The notes below the pieces were generated by a model. That model did no database searches and was not told the DNA's origin. It saw only the letters and a program-made list of their open reading frames with translations. Below are positions 7,659 to 15,973 of a stretch of 64,000 nt of DNA, piece by piece (within the stretch, counting starts at the first letter, position 1; every line of letters starts with the position of its first letter). Both the position numbers and the translations under genes were made by a program. The DNA comes from UBA6911 sp964481255 (lineage in GTDB: Bacteria; Acidobacteriota; UBA6911), in contig CAYZTZ010000005.1 of NCBI GenBank assembly GCA_964481255.1, positions 1 to 64,000 of the forward strand, read 5' to 3'.

Positions 7659-8752
7659 AGCGTCCCGGATTCGCCGGGAGAACCCCTGGTCAGGGCAATG
7701 AAAACGGCCTCCAGCGCCAGCTGACGGTTCACATTGACCCGCAGATCGTTCCTGAGTTTCGCAAAAGCCTCGATCGCGGCGACCACCGTCGACCGAGGCA
7801 CGGCGCGGGCCAGCGGCTTCAGTTCGTCTGCGAGATCCCTCTGCCCGACGCGCCCGGGCCATATGGCGGCATAGTAGATATCCTGCAGGAGCGCCGTCGC
7901 GGCCTCCAGCCAGGCTTGAAAGATCTGCTTCTCTTTTGTCGCCCGCGCGATCAGGGCGCTCGCATCCGAAAAGCTTCCGCGCCTGAAGATCAGGCTCATG
8001 AACCGAAGAGCCTGTTGCCGAATCTCCCGGTACTGCTGCGTGTTGAGATCAAGGGCGGCCGCGAGGCTTCCCCCGCTGAGGGCGGCCGCGAGACGCGCTT
8101 CCTCCGGCGCGCGACCCTCATAGTCCACGAGATACCTCTCAATCTGATCCTGGGGGATTCCGCCGAACTGCAGTATTCGCGAGCGCGAACGGATCGTCTC
8201 CAGCAACATGTACGGGTTCGTGGTCACAAGGACGAGGACCGTGCGGCTGGGCGGCTCCTCCAGGGTCTTGAGCAGGCTGTTATGCGCCTCGATTTTCATC
8301 TGTTCCGCGGGATCGAAAATCACCACGCGGCAGCGCGCTTCAAGAGGCTGGAAGGCGATTTCATTAATAAGGTCCCGGACCTGTTCGATGCTGATGGTCG
8401 TTTTTTCGGGCTCGACGAGCCGGATGTCCGGATGGCGCTTCGCCCTGGCCCTGCAGTTCGCGCAGTCGCCGCAAAATCCTTCGCCTTTCAAAGACAGGCA
8501 TTCCAGGTGCCGTCCCTCGATCATCGCCAGGATTCTCCTGCAGGCGGAGCACCTGCCGCAGGCCTCGCCCTGAACGGGAGAAAGGCAGTTCAGGGATTGG
8601 GCGACGAGGAGCGCCAGAGTGCATTTGCCGACTCCCGCGGGTCCCGCGAAAATCATGGCGTGGGGAAGACGGTCCCTCTCCATGGCGCGCTTCAGTATTT
8701 CCACCACGCGCGCGTTGCCCAAAAAGGTTCTCAGGCTCAGGGGAGTTTTCAT
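7649..8752 (-). CDS. holB: DNA polymerase III clamp-loader subunit delta-prime, with duplicated zinc module
   Basis: 367 residues of an AAA+ clamp-loader subunit. The start ATG 8752 is chosen because it immediately follows tmk (4-base gap) and begins MKTPLSLRTFLGN. The P-loop GPAGVGKCTLA (37-47) has Cys where Ser/Thr usually follows the Lys. The zinc module C-x8-C-x2-C-x2-C occurs twice, at C56/C65/C68/C71 and C85/C94/C97/C100, followed by HPD. Other motifs are ISIEQVRDLINEI, VVIFDPAEQMKIEAHNSLLK, TLEEPPSRT and the sensor-1 region LVTTNP with the SRC-like IRSRSR. The C-terminal helical domain packs the clamp-loader collar. Co-transcription with tmk is common in bacteria. Confidence 0.88.
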   Translation of the reverse strand: MKTPLSLRTFLGNARVVEILKRAMERDRLPHAMIFAGPAGVGKCTLALLVAQSLNCLSPVQGEACGRCSACRRILAMIEGRHLECLSLKGEGFCGDCANCRARAKRHPDIRLVEPEKTTISIEQVRDLINEIAFQPLEARCRVVIFDPAEQMKIEAHNSLLKTLEEPPSRTVLVLVTTNPYMLLETIRSRSRILQFGGIPQDQIERYLVDYEGRAPEEARLAAALSGGSLAAALDLNTQQYREIRQQALRFMSLIFRRGSFSDASALIARATKEKQIFQAWLEAATALLQDIYYAAIWPGRVGQRDLADELKPLARAVPRSTVVAAIEAFAKLRNDLRVNVNRQLALEAVFIALTRGSPGESGTLRP

Positions 8753-8756
8753 TCGG

Positions 8757-9395
8757 TCAGCGATGCCTCGCGATCCATTCGTCGAGCAGAAGCGCGATTC
8801 CTGAAAAAACCTCGTCCGGCGTTCCGGAAGCGCCGATGACGTGGATCCTCGCCGGATAGCGTGAAGCGAGCGCCAGATAGGCTTCCCGGACTCTGCGGTG
8901 AAACGCGATATCCTCCGCTTCAAATCTCCCTTCGGCGGCGGCCGACGGGCTGGCCGCGTTGCGCCGGCGCGCCCTTGAAAGACCCTCCGCGGGGTCCAGA
9001 TCCAGAAGCACGGTCTTATCCGGTTCGATGATGCCCAGCAGCCGTCTCAGCTCCTCGACCTCGACTTCCGGGATTCCCCGCGCAGCCCCCTGGTAGGCCC
9101 TCGTCGCGTCCTGATAGCGATCCGAAAGCACCCATTGACCGCGTCCCAGGGCGGGTTCGATCACTTCCTTCAAATGTTGATATCTGTCTGCAAGATACAG
9201 GAGCAGTTCGCACCGCGGCTGCCTCGGGACCCCGTCGGACGCAAGCAGGACTCGGCGGAGCGCGCGGCCGAATTCCGTGCCGCCGGGCTCCCTGGTGGCG
9301 ACGCAGTCGATACCCCTCGCCCGCAGATAGTCGACGGAGCGCCCCAGCTGCAGGCTTTTACCCGATCCCTCCACTCCCTCAAACGTTATAAACAC
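8757..9395 (-). CDS. tmk: Thymidylate kinase
   Basis: 212 residues, the usual size. It phosphorylates dTMP to dTDP for DNA synthesis. Motifs: P-loop FEGVEGSGKS at the N-terminus, TREPGGTEFG (substrate loop), LLLYLADRYQH, the DRY-type motif LSDRYQDATRAYQG, and VLLDLDPAEGLSRARRR leading into the lid, which here has an Ala/Ser-rich insertion (NAASPSAAAEG). It starts with GTG at 9395 behind an AAGGA sequence. It stops 4 bases before holB, so the two are almost certainly one transcript. Confidence 0.93.
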   Translation of the reverse strand: MFITFEGVEGSGKSLQLGRSVDYLRARGIDCVATREPGGTEFGRALRRVLLASDGVPRQPRCELLLYLADRYQHLKEVIEPALGRGQWVLSDRYQDATRAYQGAARGIPEVEVEELRRLLGIIEPDKTVLLDLDPAEGLSRARRRNAASPSAAAEGRFEAEDIAFHRRVREAYLALASRYPARIHVIGASGTPDEVFSGIALLLDEWIARHR

Positions 9396-9581
9396 CGAGG
9401 ATCCTTGCCAGCTTTACAGAAGGCCGTTAGAATTGCAGTGAATTCGCGCCATGGAGCCGGCTCGGTCCCATAGCATATTCCAGAGTAGCAAAGGGACATC
9501 GGCAACTCAACGCGAATCATCGCGGTTTCCGCAAAATCCGGACTCGCGATTGCACGATGCCAACCGGGAGATTTCCGCCCC

Positions 9582-10283
9582 GTGGACGATATCGCCGTAA
9601 ACATCCGGGAGGTCCGGGAAAGAATGGCGAAGGCCGCGGCCGCATGCGGCCGCGACCCGCAGGAGATCACCCTGCTCCCAGTATCCAAGACGTTCCCCGT
9701 GGAATCCATTTCAAGGGCGGTTGCGGCCGGGATCCGTCAGTTCGGAGAAAACCGGGTCCAGGAAGCCGAAGCCAAAATTCTCCATTTCAGGGGCGTCGAC
9801 GATCTGGAGTGGCACCTGGTCGGACACCTGCAATCCAATAAGACACGCCGCGCCGCCGAGCTGTTCGACGTGATTCACTCCATCGACAGCGCCAGAGTGG
9901 CCGTCCGGCTCGATCAGGCCGCGAAGGAAAACAGGAAGATCCTTTCCGTCCTGCTGCAGGTCGACCTGGGGTCGGAGGAGACCAAATTCGGCGTACCGCC
10001 CGACAAGATCCGGGACCTGGTCGACGCGGTGTCGGGTCTGAAGCAACTGCGTCTCGACGGACTGATGACAATCCCTCCGTTTTTCGAAAACCCGCAGGAG
10101 ACACGCCCCTATTTCGCCCGGTTGCGCCGACTGAGCGAGTCCCTGGAGAGCGAGAGGCCCCGCTGCCTCGGGCGGCGGCATCTGTCGATGGGCATGAGCC
10201 ATGATTTCGAGGCGGCCATCATGGAGGGGGCGACGATAATCAGGGTCGGCACGGCGATTTTCGGGGCGCGTCGGTATGCCTGA
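9582..10283 (+). CDS. YggS-family pyridoxal phosphate homeostasis protein (PLPBP)
   Basis: 233 residues of the alanine-racemase-like TIM barrel that binds PLP without known catalysis and helps control cellular PLP and amino acid pools. Key segments: LLPVSKTFP with the PLP-binding Lys, RQFGENRVQEAEAKI, WHLVGHLQSNKTRRA, VIHSIDSARVA, LLQVDLGSEETKFG, GLMTIPPF, LSMGMSHDFEAAI and IIRVGTAIFGAR. The GTG start at 9582 has GGGAG upstream. Its end overlaps the yggU-like gene by 8 bases, the common yggS-yggU coupling. Confidence 0.9.
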   Translation: MDDIAVNIREVRERMAKAAAACGRDPQEITLLPVSKTFPVESISRAVAAGIRQFGENRVQEAEAKILHFRGVDDLEWHLVGHLQSNKTRRAAELFDVIHSIDSARVAVRLDQAAKENRKILSVLLQVDLGSEETKFGVPPDKIRDLVDAVSGLKQLRLDGLMTIPPFFENPQETRPYFARLRRLSESLESERPRCLGRRHLSMGMSHDFEAAIMEGATIIRVGTAIFGARRYA

Positions 10284-10578
10284 AACGCAATTGCAGGTGC
10301 GGGAGACAGCGGAGGGGCTGGAAGTCCGCGTCCATGTCCAGCCACGCGCCGGCCGGCGCGGGATCGCGGGCGTATTCAACGGCGCGCTCAAAGTCAAGGT
10401 GACCGCGCCGCCCGTGGACGACGCCGCAAACCGCGCGGTTGTGGAGCTTTTTGCGGATCTGCTGGGCATTCCCAAATCCGCCTGCAGGATTCTCTATGGG
10501 GAAAAATCACGGGATAAAACTCTGCTTATCCGCGGCATTTCCATTCAGGATTTTCTCAAGCGAACCCATGCCCTGTGA
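10276..10578 (+). CDS. DUF167 / YggU-family protein
   Basis: 100 residues of the small DUF167 fold: VRVHVQPRAGRRGIAGVFNG, then LKVKVTAPPVDDAANRAVVE and LFADLLGIPKSACRILYGEK, ending SRDKTLLIRG. These residues cover the whole conserved domain. The biochemical role of the family is not established. It overlaps the end of the YggS gene by 8 bases and is translationally coupled to it. Confidence 0.88.
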   Translation: MPETQLQVRETAEGLEVRVHVQPRAGRRGIAGVFNGALKVKVTAPPVDDAANRAVVELFADLLGIPKSACRILYGEKSRDKTLLIRGISIQDFLKRTHAL

Positions 10579-10627
10579 GATTTTGGTCCCGGGACTCGGA
10601 GATAGAGGCCGAATAAGCATGAGGGTA

Positions 10628-10728
10628 TGTGGAAAACCTGTGAAAAAGCTGTGGAACGAGTACCCTTTATTTATTGCCGCAAAATGATTTAAAGCGCTTT
10701 TTCACAAGAGCCCCCGCCCTGTGGAAAA
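10628..10728 (+). other. DnaA-box-like cluster with adjacent AT-rich stretch (possible origin or DnaA-regulated site)
   Basis: Three boxes stand in register at exactly 11-base steps: TGTGGAAAA (10628), TGTGAAAAA (10639), TGTGGAACG (10650). An AT-rich stretch follows (10660-10695, CCTTTATTTATTGCC then AAAATGATTTAAA). TTTTCACAA at 10699 and TGTGGAAAA at 10720 come next. TTTTCCACA is a known DnaA-box variant, and boxes abutting an unwinding element are typical of bacterial origins. There is no dnaA, dnaN or gyrB nearby, so an origin is only a hypothesis. Confidence 0.35.
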
Positions 10729-10954
10729 CGTGCGTGGGAGGAGGCGTTGGTTTAACAGAAGCCGGAGTGCGTCTTCTCCCCCCGCTCTTACGCAACCGGG
10801 AAGAAAGGCACGCGAAGCACCCGGTCAAGGAGCTTCGCCCCCTGAAATCCCCGCAAAGTGCCGGGGCCCCGGAGCATCGGGTGGGTCCTGCAGGCTGGAA
10901 GATCTCAAATCCCCAATATTTTTCCCCCGGGTGAAAATGCCGCACCGTACGCAC

Positions 10955-10984
10955 TTCGACATTCGGAGTTCGACATTCTGCGGT
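10955..10984 (+). repeat. Dispersed short intergenic repeat, copy 2
   Basis: Reads TTCGACATTCGGAGTTCGAC followed by ATTCTGCGGT: a repeated TTCGACATTC unit, nearly identical to 5453-5478. Confidence 0.6.
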
Positions 10985-11078
10985 TCAGAAGGCTTATGAA
11001 TCAAGAATAGCGCCGGACGCGGTCCCGCCTCCTTGAGTCGCCGGCAACCTCAAGGCAGGCGGCTTTGCCTGTGGACGC

Positions 11079-11810
11079 CTAATCCGGAAGCAGGCGGACC
11101 ACGACGACGGTCACGTTGTCCGGCCCGCCGCCGGAGTTCGCCGCCGAAACGAGCATGTCGCTTATATCCTGAGGGCTTTGGGTCTTGATCGAAAGTATTT
11201 CCAGAATCTCACGGTCGGTGAGGACGTCGGTCAGACCGTCCGAGCAGACGAGGTAAATGTCCCCTTCCTTCGCGTCGCCGGCCTGCAGGTCCGCCTCCAC
11301 TTCGGAGTGGGTGCCGATGGAACGGGTAATCAGATTCTTTTGCGGATGCCGGGAGATATCGTCCTTCGAAATAACGCCGCTTTCGAACAGCGGCCAGACA
11401 AGGGAATGATCCTGCGTCAGCTGGCGAAGGACCCCGTCCCTGAGGAGGTACGCCCGAGAATCCCCAACCTGGGCGACAAAGTAGCGCCCGCCGCGGAAAG
11501 CCAGCACGGTCAGCGTGCTGCCCATGCCGCGGCATTCGGGCTGCACCCTCTGTGTTTCAAAAACACGGGCGTTGGCCAGCTTCACCGCGATCTGCAGGAG
11601 GGCGTCCATCTCGTCGTGGTTCCCGGCGCCGCCCGACACCACTTCCTCCACGGTCGAGGCGGTGATTCTGCTCGCGATTTCCCCGGCGGCGTGTCCGCCC
11701 ATTCCGTCGGCAACGATGAAAAAGCCTCCGGTGCCGTCGGCGACACAGGCGTCTTCGTTCGATGTCCGAACCCTTCCCTGATCGCTGCGAATTCCGTATT
11801 CGATACGCAC
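11079..11810 (-). CDS. PP2C-type serine/threonine protein phosphatase (Stp/PrpC-like)
   Basis: 243 residues, matching stand-alone bacterial PP2C enzymes that reverse Hanks-type kinase signalling. Motifs: RTSNEDAC (motif 1), FFIVADGMGGHAAGE (metal Asp and Gly), GMGSTLTVL, VAQVGDSRAYL, LTQDHSLV, ITRSIG, DIYLVCSDGLTDVL and GGGPDNVTVVVV (metal Asp). Two Mn/Mg ions are coordinated by the Asp residues. The GTG start at 11810 has GGAG about 9 bases upstream. The only kinase in this window is the broken one at 247-1084, so its partner must lie elsewhere. Divergent from the coiled-coil protein gene. Confidence 0.9.
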   Translation of the reverse strand: MRIEYGIRSDQGRVRTSNEDACVADGTGGFFIVADGMGGHAAGEIASRITASTVEEVVSGGAGNHDEMDALLQIAVKLANARVFETQRVQPECRGMGSTLTVLAFRGGRYFVAQVGDSRAYLLRDGVLRQLTQDHSLVWPLFESGVISKDDISRHPQKNLITRSIGTHSEVEADLQAGDAKEGDIYLVCSDGLTDVLTDREILEILSIKTQSPQDISDMLVSAANSGGGPDNVTVVVVRLLPD

Positions 11811-12045
11811 TTTGCGGCTCCAAAACGCAATGGGGCTGGAATAAGCGTCCCGGGGCCGTCCTGGAAGGAAAAGAACCCCTCCCGGCCCCTAAGGACTGAA
11901 TTATGTTACTCCGCCGCCTTCATCTTCCAGACCATTAATTGTATTCCGTCGGCCCGGATCCTCCGCAGCGCCGGGCTTTGATATCCGGATGCAGCGGCTC
12001 CAGCCTATGTTATCATTTATGTTTTAGGTTCTTTCGAGGAAATTC

Positions 12046-13827
12046 ATGAAGCTTGACCCGCAATCTTGCCGCCGGTTCCGGATCCTTTGTCTCGTGATGT
12101 CCATTCTGGGGCCGGCCCTCGGGGTTTTCGCCGGCGTCTCGCGCTCCATCCAGGAAGAGTACAAGCGGGACTATGAAAACAAGGCTTTGTTCCTGAAAAC
12201 CCCCATCTACTCGGAAAAGCAGCGCGTTTACATCACGGGTCAGTCCTTCAGGACCGAGCGGGGGAGCGGCCCGCCCCGCTTCAAGGTGGGGGACCAGCTC
12301 CGCGTCCTGCTCGTCGATTTCGGCGGGGACGAAATAAGGTTCAGGATGAGCGGCATTGAAACAGCCGGCCTGGTGGAGCTCGGCTTCAAGTTCGACGCCG
12401 AACTCCAGGAGAATTTCCCGAACAAGGATGTCTTCGACCGGGCGCTCCGGTCCACTTTCACCGAAGGTCTGAGATACACGGATATTGAAGACGCCAAACA
12501 GGCCTTTGTGGTGGAGCAGTTCGAGCGGTCGGTGAGCGAGATCGCGGGCTCGGCCTCGGTCAGCCGTGAAACGGTCCTGAAAAGCCTCGCGCCGCACGTC
12601 CCGGCCTACCAGGAAGCGCAGCGCGAGATCGAAAACCTGAGGGGCAGGCTCCAGGACGTCTCCGCGCAGCTCGCCCAGTCGCAGGCCGAAAACCGGAAAC
12701 GGGAATCGGAGCTGAAGGCGCTGCAGGCGGAATTCTCGCGCTTGAAGAGTGCGCACGCGGCGCTGCAGGAAAAGATGGAGAATTCGGCGCTGCAGGTATC
12801 CAGACTGGGCGAGGAGCTTCGCGACGCCAGAGGAACCGCGCAAGGTTATCAGAAGGAACTGGCCAGTCTTCAGAGATCCCTGAACCTGAAGGTGGACCCG
12901 GCGCGCGATCTTTCCGCGCAAATCGCGGACCTCGGTCTGGCGACGCGCAAGCTGCAGAAGGATAATGAGGGCCTCAAAGCCCAGCTCGAGTCGCTGCAGA
13001 ACGGCTTTGACGCCCAGAGGACGGCTCAGGAGCGTCTCGTCAAGGAAAATGAGGGGCTGAAATCCGCCAACCGCCAGATGCAAAGCACGATCCAGGCTCT
13101 GACCTCCAAGGAGGACTCGCTCGCCCGGCAATATCTCGATTTACGGAACACGAAAGAGAAGCTCGATCTCTTCGCCCGGACGGTGCGGGCCCTGCGCACG
13201 CGCGTCACGCAGGAGACGACCGCAAGGGGATTCCGCCGAGGCAAAGCCGAGGTGTACCTCGGGAACATTCCCCTGGGCTCCCTGGACTGGAGCCTGCCCG
13301 TTTTCCTGAATCACAACGCAACCGCCGGCGGCGAGGCGGTTTTTTCGGCCGAATCGATCGACTACGTGCGCCTCGCGCCGGAGGAGAGGCAGGTCCTGCG
13401 TTCCCTCGGAGACCGTCTGAAAATGCGGCTGGAACTGTTCTCCGACACGGCCACGGTAAGCGCGACCCCGGTCCTGAAGGAACCCGTTCAGGAAATCGGA
13501 GAACGCGACCGCCGCGCCTGGAAGTGGGACATCCACAATCGCGGGACCCAGAACGCCCGGCTGGTCCTCACCGCCCGGCTGGTCAACGCGAACTCCGACG
13601 AAATTCCATTGCTGCAACAGCATCATGCCGTCGCGTCCTCGAACATCGTTCGCCGGGCGCGAGGCTACCTCCAGCCCATCCCTCTGGCTGTGGGGATAAT
13701 CCTCGGCTTCCTCCTGTTCGGCATCGCCGGGATATTCCGCCGCGCCAGGAGAGAACGCGGCGCCGCAAAACAGGATGCCGGCGGCCGACCCGATCCCCGC
13801 GGTCCCATGGGGCGGAAGCAGCTGTGA
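12046..13827 (+). CDS. Large coiled-coil membrane protein of unknown function
   Basis: 593 residues. An N-terminal hydrophobic segment (RILCLVMSILGPALGVFAGV, residues 11-30) and a C-terminal one (IPLAVGIILGFLLFGIAGIF, near 545-565) followed by basic residues suggest anchoring at both ends. Residues about 185-375 are heptad-rich coiled coil (ENLRGRLQDVSAQLAQSQAE and similar). A folded beta-rich part follows before the last span. The region near residues 60-110 (VYITGQSFRTERGSGPPRFK) precedes the coil. GAGGA lies upstream of ATG 12046. It converges with the PEGA/TPR gene. A role in envelope organisation is possible but not shown. Confidence 0.75.
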   Translation: MKLDPQSCRRFRILCLVMSILGPALGVFAGVSRSIQEEYKRDYENKALFLKTPIYSEKQRVYITGQSFRTERGSGPPRFKVGDQLRVLLVDFGGDEIRFRMSGIETAGLVELGFKFDAELQENFPNKDVFDRALRSTFTEGLRYTDIEDAKQAFVVEQFERSVSEIAGSASVSRETVLKSLAPHVPAYQEAQREIENLRGRLQDVSAQLAQSQAENRKRESELKALQAEFSRLKSAHAALQEKMENSALQVSRLGEELRDARGTAQGYQKELASLQRSLNLKVDPARDLSAQIADLGLATRKLQKDNEGLKAQLESLQNGFDAQRTAQERLVKENEGLKSANRQMQSTIQALTSKEDSLARQYLDLRNTKEKLDLFARTVRALRTRVTQETTARGFRRGKAEVYLGNIPLGSLDWSLPVFLNHNATAGGEAVFSAESIDYVRLAPEERQVLRSLGDRLKMRLELFSDTATVSATPVLKEPVQEIGERDRRAWKWDIHNRGTQNARLVLTARLVNANSDEIPLLQQHHAVASSNIVRRARGYLQPIPLAVGIILGFLLFGIAGIFRRARRERGAAKQDAGGRPDPRGPMGRKQL

Positions 13828-13965
13828 ACCTCGAATTCCACAAAGAAAGAACCGTTCGTCCAATGCGCGGTTATTCCGGCAATCACCTGCCGGCCGGGAG
13901 GAATCCGCCGTTGGCGGTCCGGGCGGAACGAACGGCCGCGCCCTTTGCCTTTCGGCGCGGAGGAA

Positions 13966-15783
13966 TCACTCGGGCCGGCCGGGCTGCATCCTGCCGGTGG
14001 ACAGCCCCCAGGCCCGCACGCGGGCCGCGTCGCCGGCATTGAGAAAGCGGAAGTTGTACCTCTTGTTGTTGCGCGTTCGTATCGACAGCTCGCCCCCCTC
14101 GATCACAAAGGAGCGCAATTCCCGGTAGGACTCATAGAAGCTGTGATCCGTCTCGGCCGTCCTGTACTCGATGCCCTCGTCGCTCAAATAGAGATTCCCC
14201 CTGCAGCTGGAAAAGGCATGCCGATGTTCCACCGCGATGGGCGTCTGGACCAGGGCGCCGGCCTGAGCCCGGTCCCGCAGGTCCTGGATCATCGCCTGAA
14301 TCCGCTCGGGTCCGTATCTTTCGGCCCCGCCGAGCTCCTTCGCCTTTTGAAGATGTTCCTCCGCCTGCTTGAGATTCCCCCGATGGTAATCGTAGAGCAG
14401 TCCCAGGTTCAGGTGCGCGAGCGTGTGGTTGGGATTGATGGAAAGGCATTTTTCGAAATGGAGGATGGCGGTGTCCAGCTGCTTCTGATCCTGGTAGTTG
14501 GCGCCCAGGTAGAAATACGCCTCGTCGCTGTTGGGTTCAAGCTTCAGGTACTCCTGCCATTCGGAGATGGATTTCTGATACAGCCCCGCGCGATAGGAGC
14601 CGATCGCGGCCTGCCGCAACGCCGAGATTCTCTGCCTCGACTGCTGTTCCTCCACCGTCCGCTGGAGCCGCTGTTGTTCCAGCTGAGCCGTCTCCGCGAT
14701 TCTGGATTCAACGAACGCCATCCTCGCCTTGCTGTAGCTGTCTTCGGGGAAGTACTGCAGCAGGAGCCTGAAATCATTCCGGGCGCCGCTCCAGTCGGAG
14801 GCCGCGATCTTGGTGTCGCCGCGGTTTTGAAGCAGCTCTTTGAGATGGGCTATAGCCTGCCTCGCGTAGATGTTGTTGCCGTCCAGGCGCTGGATGCTCC
14901 GGATGGCTTCATACGCGTTGTCTTTTTCCGGAGGCAGCAGGCTCCCCACTTTGATCGCGGCCTCGGCCTTCGTGATCCATTCCTGGATCTGCTTTTCCCG
15001 GTCCTTGACGCTCTGGTCGATTTTGACCGCGACATCCGCAAGGCGTTCTCCGACGGAAGCATCGTCGGGATAGACCAGGGCGAGGTTCTTGTACTGCTTC
15101 TCGGACTCCAGCCAGTCCTCGCGGGCGTAGGCCGATTCCGCCAGCCTCCGGAACGTCTCGGCAAGTTTCGCCTTCGCCTCCGTCGCGTAGCTGTTGGCGG
15201 GATCGATGGAGAGGATCCTGTCGGCGAAAAAGAGCACGTTGTAATCCTCGGGAGGAGGAAGCAGGATATTCTCCTTCCGGGCGTTTTCCAGCTTTCGGCG
15301 CAACGCTTCCACTTCCGCCAGCTGTTCGTTGGTCAATTGCGGCACGATCGGCTCCAGGTTCCAGTGGAGATTCTCCGTGGAATAGGGCATGACCGCCACC
15401 TGCTGGACGACATCCTTGTAGCCTTCCTTGGCGCCTCGCACCGTGTGCGCGCCGCTGCGCAGACCCTGAAGAGTGAGGGGGGACGTGCCCCGCATCCGGC
15501 CGTCCACCCAGATGGCGGCGCCCGGAGGCGTCGTCTTGACGACCAGCCCGCCGTATTTCGGCTTCCAGTACTGGTAAAAGAAGACGGCGGTAAAAGCGAG
15601 GATGAAGCTGAGGACGAGAACGGCGAAGCCGAGGATCAGGGTTCTAACGCGGATTTGCGCGGGCTCACGCCTTTGGGCCTGCGAAGCGTCGGCGGGCTCG
15701 CCTCCATCCAGCGGCGAACCGTCCACGGGGCAATAGAGATAGGTCTCGGGATAGGAATTCCGGCACCGTGGACACTCTTTCAT
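13966..15783 (-). CDS. Zinc-ribbon, single-span, PEGA and TPR membrane protein with PH-like C-terminus
   Basis: 605 residues. Order of parts: an N-terminal zinc ribbon CPRCRNSYPETYLYCPVDGS; a membrane span near 50-70 (LILGFAVLVLSFILAFTAVF); a PEGA-type domain near 80-130 (GGLVVKTTPPGAAIWVDG, then MRGTSPLTLQGLRSGAHTV); a Glu/Lys-rich helical region; TPR repeats near 350-490 (LKLEPNSDEAYFYLGANYQD, FEKCLSINPNHTLAHLNLGL); and a terminal beta domain near 530-590 (LYLSDEGIEYRT, RTRNNKRYNFRFLN) that resembles a PH-like fold. The ribbon probably faces the cytoplasm with the PEGA/TPR part outside. No function can be named. Confidence 0.75.
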   Translation of the reverse strand: MKECPRCRNSYPETYLYCPVDGSPLDGGEPADASQAQRREPAQIRVRTLILGFAVLVLSFILAFTAVFFYQYWKPKYGGLVVKTTPPGAAIWVDGRMRGTSPLTLQGLRSGAHTVRGAKEGYKDVVQQVAVMPYSTENLHWNLEPIVPQLTNEQLAEVEALRRKLENARKENILLPPPEDYNVLFFADRILSIDPANSYATEAKAKLAETFRRLAESAYAREDWLESEKQYKNLALVYPDDASVGERLADVAVKIDQSVKDREKQIQEWITKAEAAIKVGSLLPPEKDNAYEAIRSIQRLDGNNIYARQAIAHLKELLQNRGDTKIAASDWSGARNDFRLLLQYFPEDSYSKARMAFVESRIAETAQLEQQRLQRTVEEQQSRQRISALRQAAIGSYRAGLYQKSISEWQEYLKLEPNSDEAYFYLGANYQDQKQLDTAILHFEKCLSINPNHTLAHLNLGLLYDYHRGNLKQAEEHLQKAKELGGAERYGPERIQAMIQDLRDRAQAGALVQTPIAVEHRHAFSSCRGNLYLSDEGIEYRTAETDHSFYESYRELRSFVIEGGELSIRTRNNKRYNFRFLNAGDAARVRAWGLSTGRMQPGRPE

Positions 15784-15973
15784 CAGAGATTCACCTCAGC
15801 CTGGTTGAGCCCCTCCCGCCGGCGCGCCGCCCCCGGCCGCAAAGTCCGCGCATTTCCCGCAAATCCCTGCGTTCCGCTTTGAAAGCCCTATCGACCTGAG
15901 GCCGCCCGGCGGAGCTTCCGGGAGGCGCCCGCCGACGGGGGGCCGCTGAAGCGCGAGCCGGGCGGCCTGCGTC

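Larger units (their letters stand above)
10579..11078. other. 500-bp intergenic region with DnaA-box-like array and dispersed repeat
   Basis: No convincing gene. The left part holds TGTGGAAAA-type boxes followed by an AT-rich stretch. The right part holds a dispersed repeat copy (10955-10984). It separates the yggU-like gene from the end of the convergent PP2C gene. Confidence 0.6.

Noticed and set aside
13945..15882. Long plus-strand open frame of 645 codons antisense to the PEGA/TPR gene
   Set aside because: Composition is Arg/Gly/Val-rich low-complexity typical of a GC-rich shadow frame; the opposite strand encodes a protein with clear domains.
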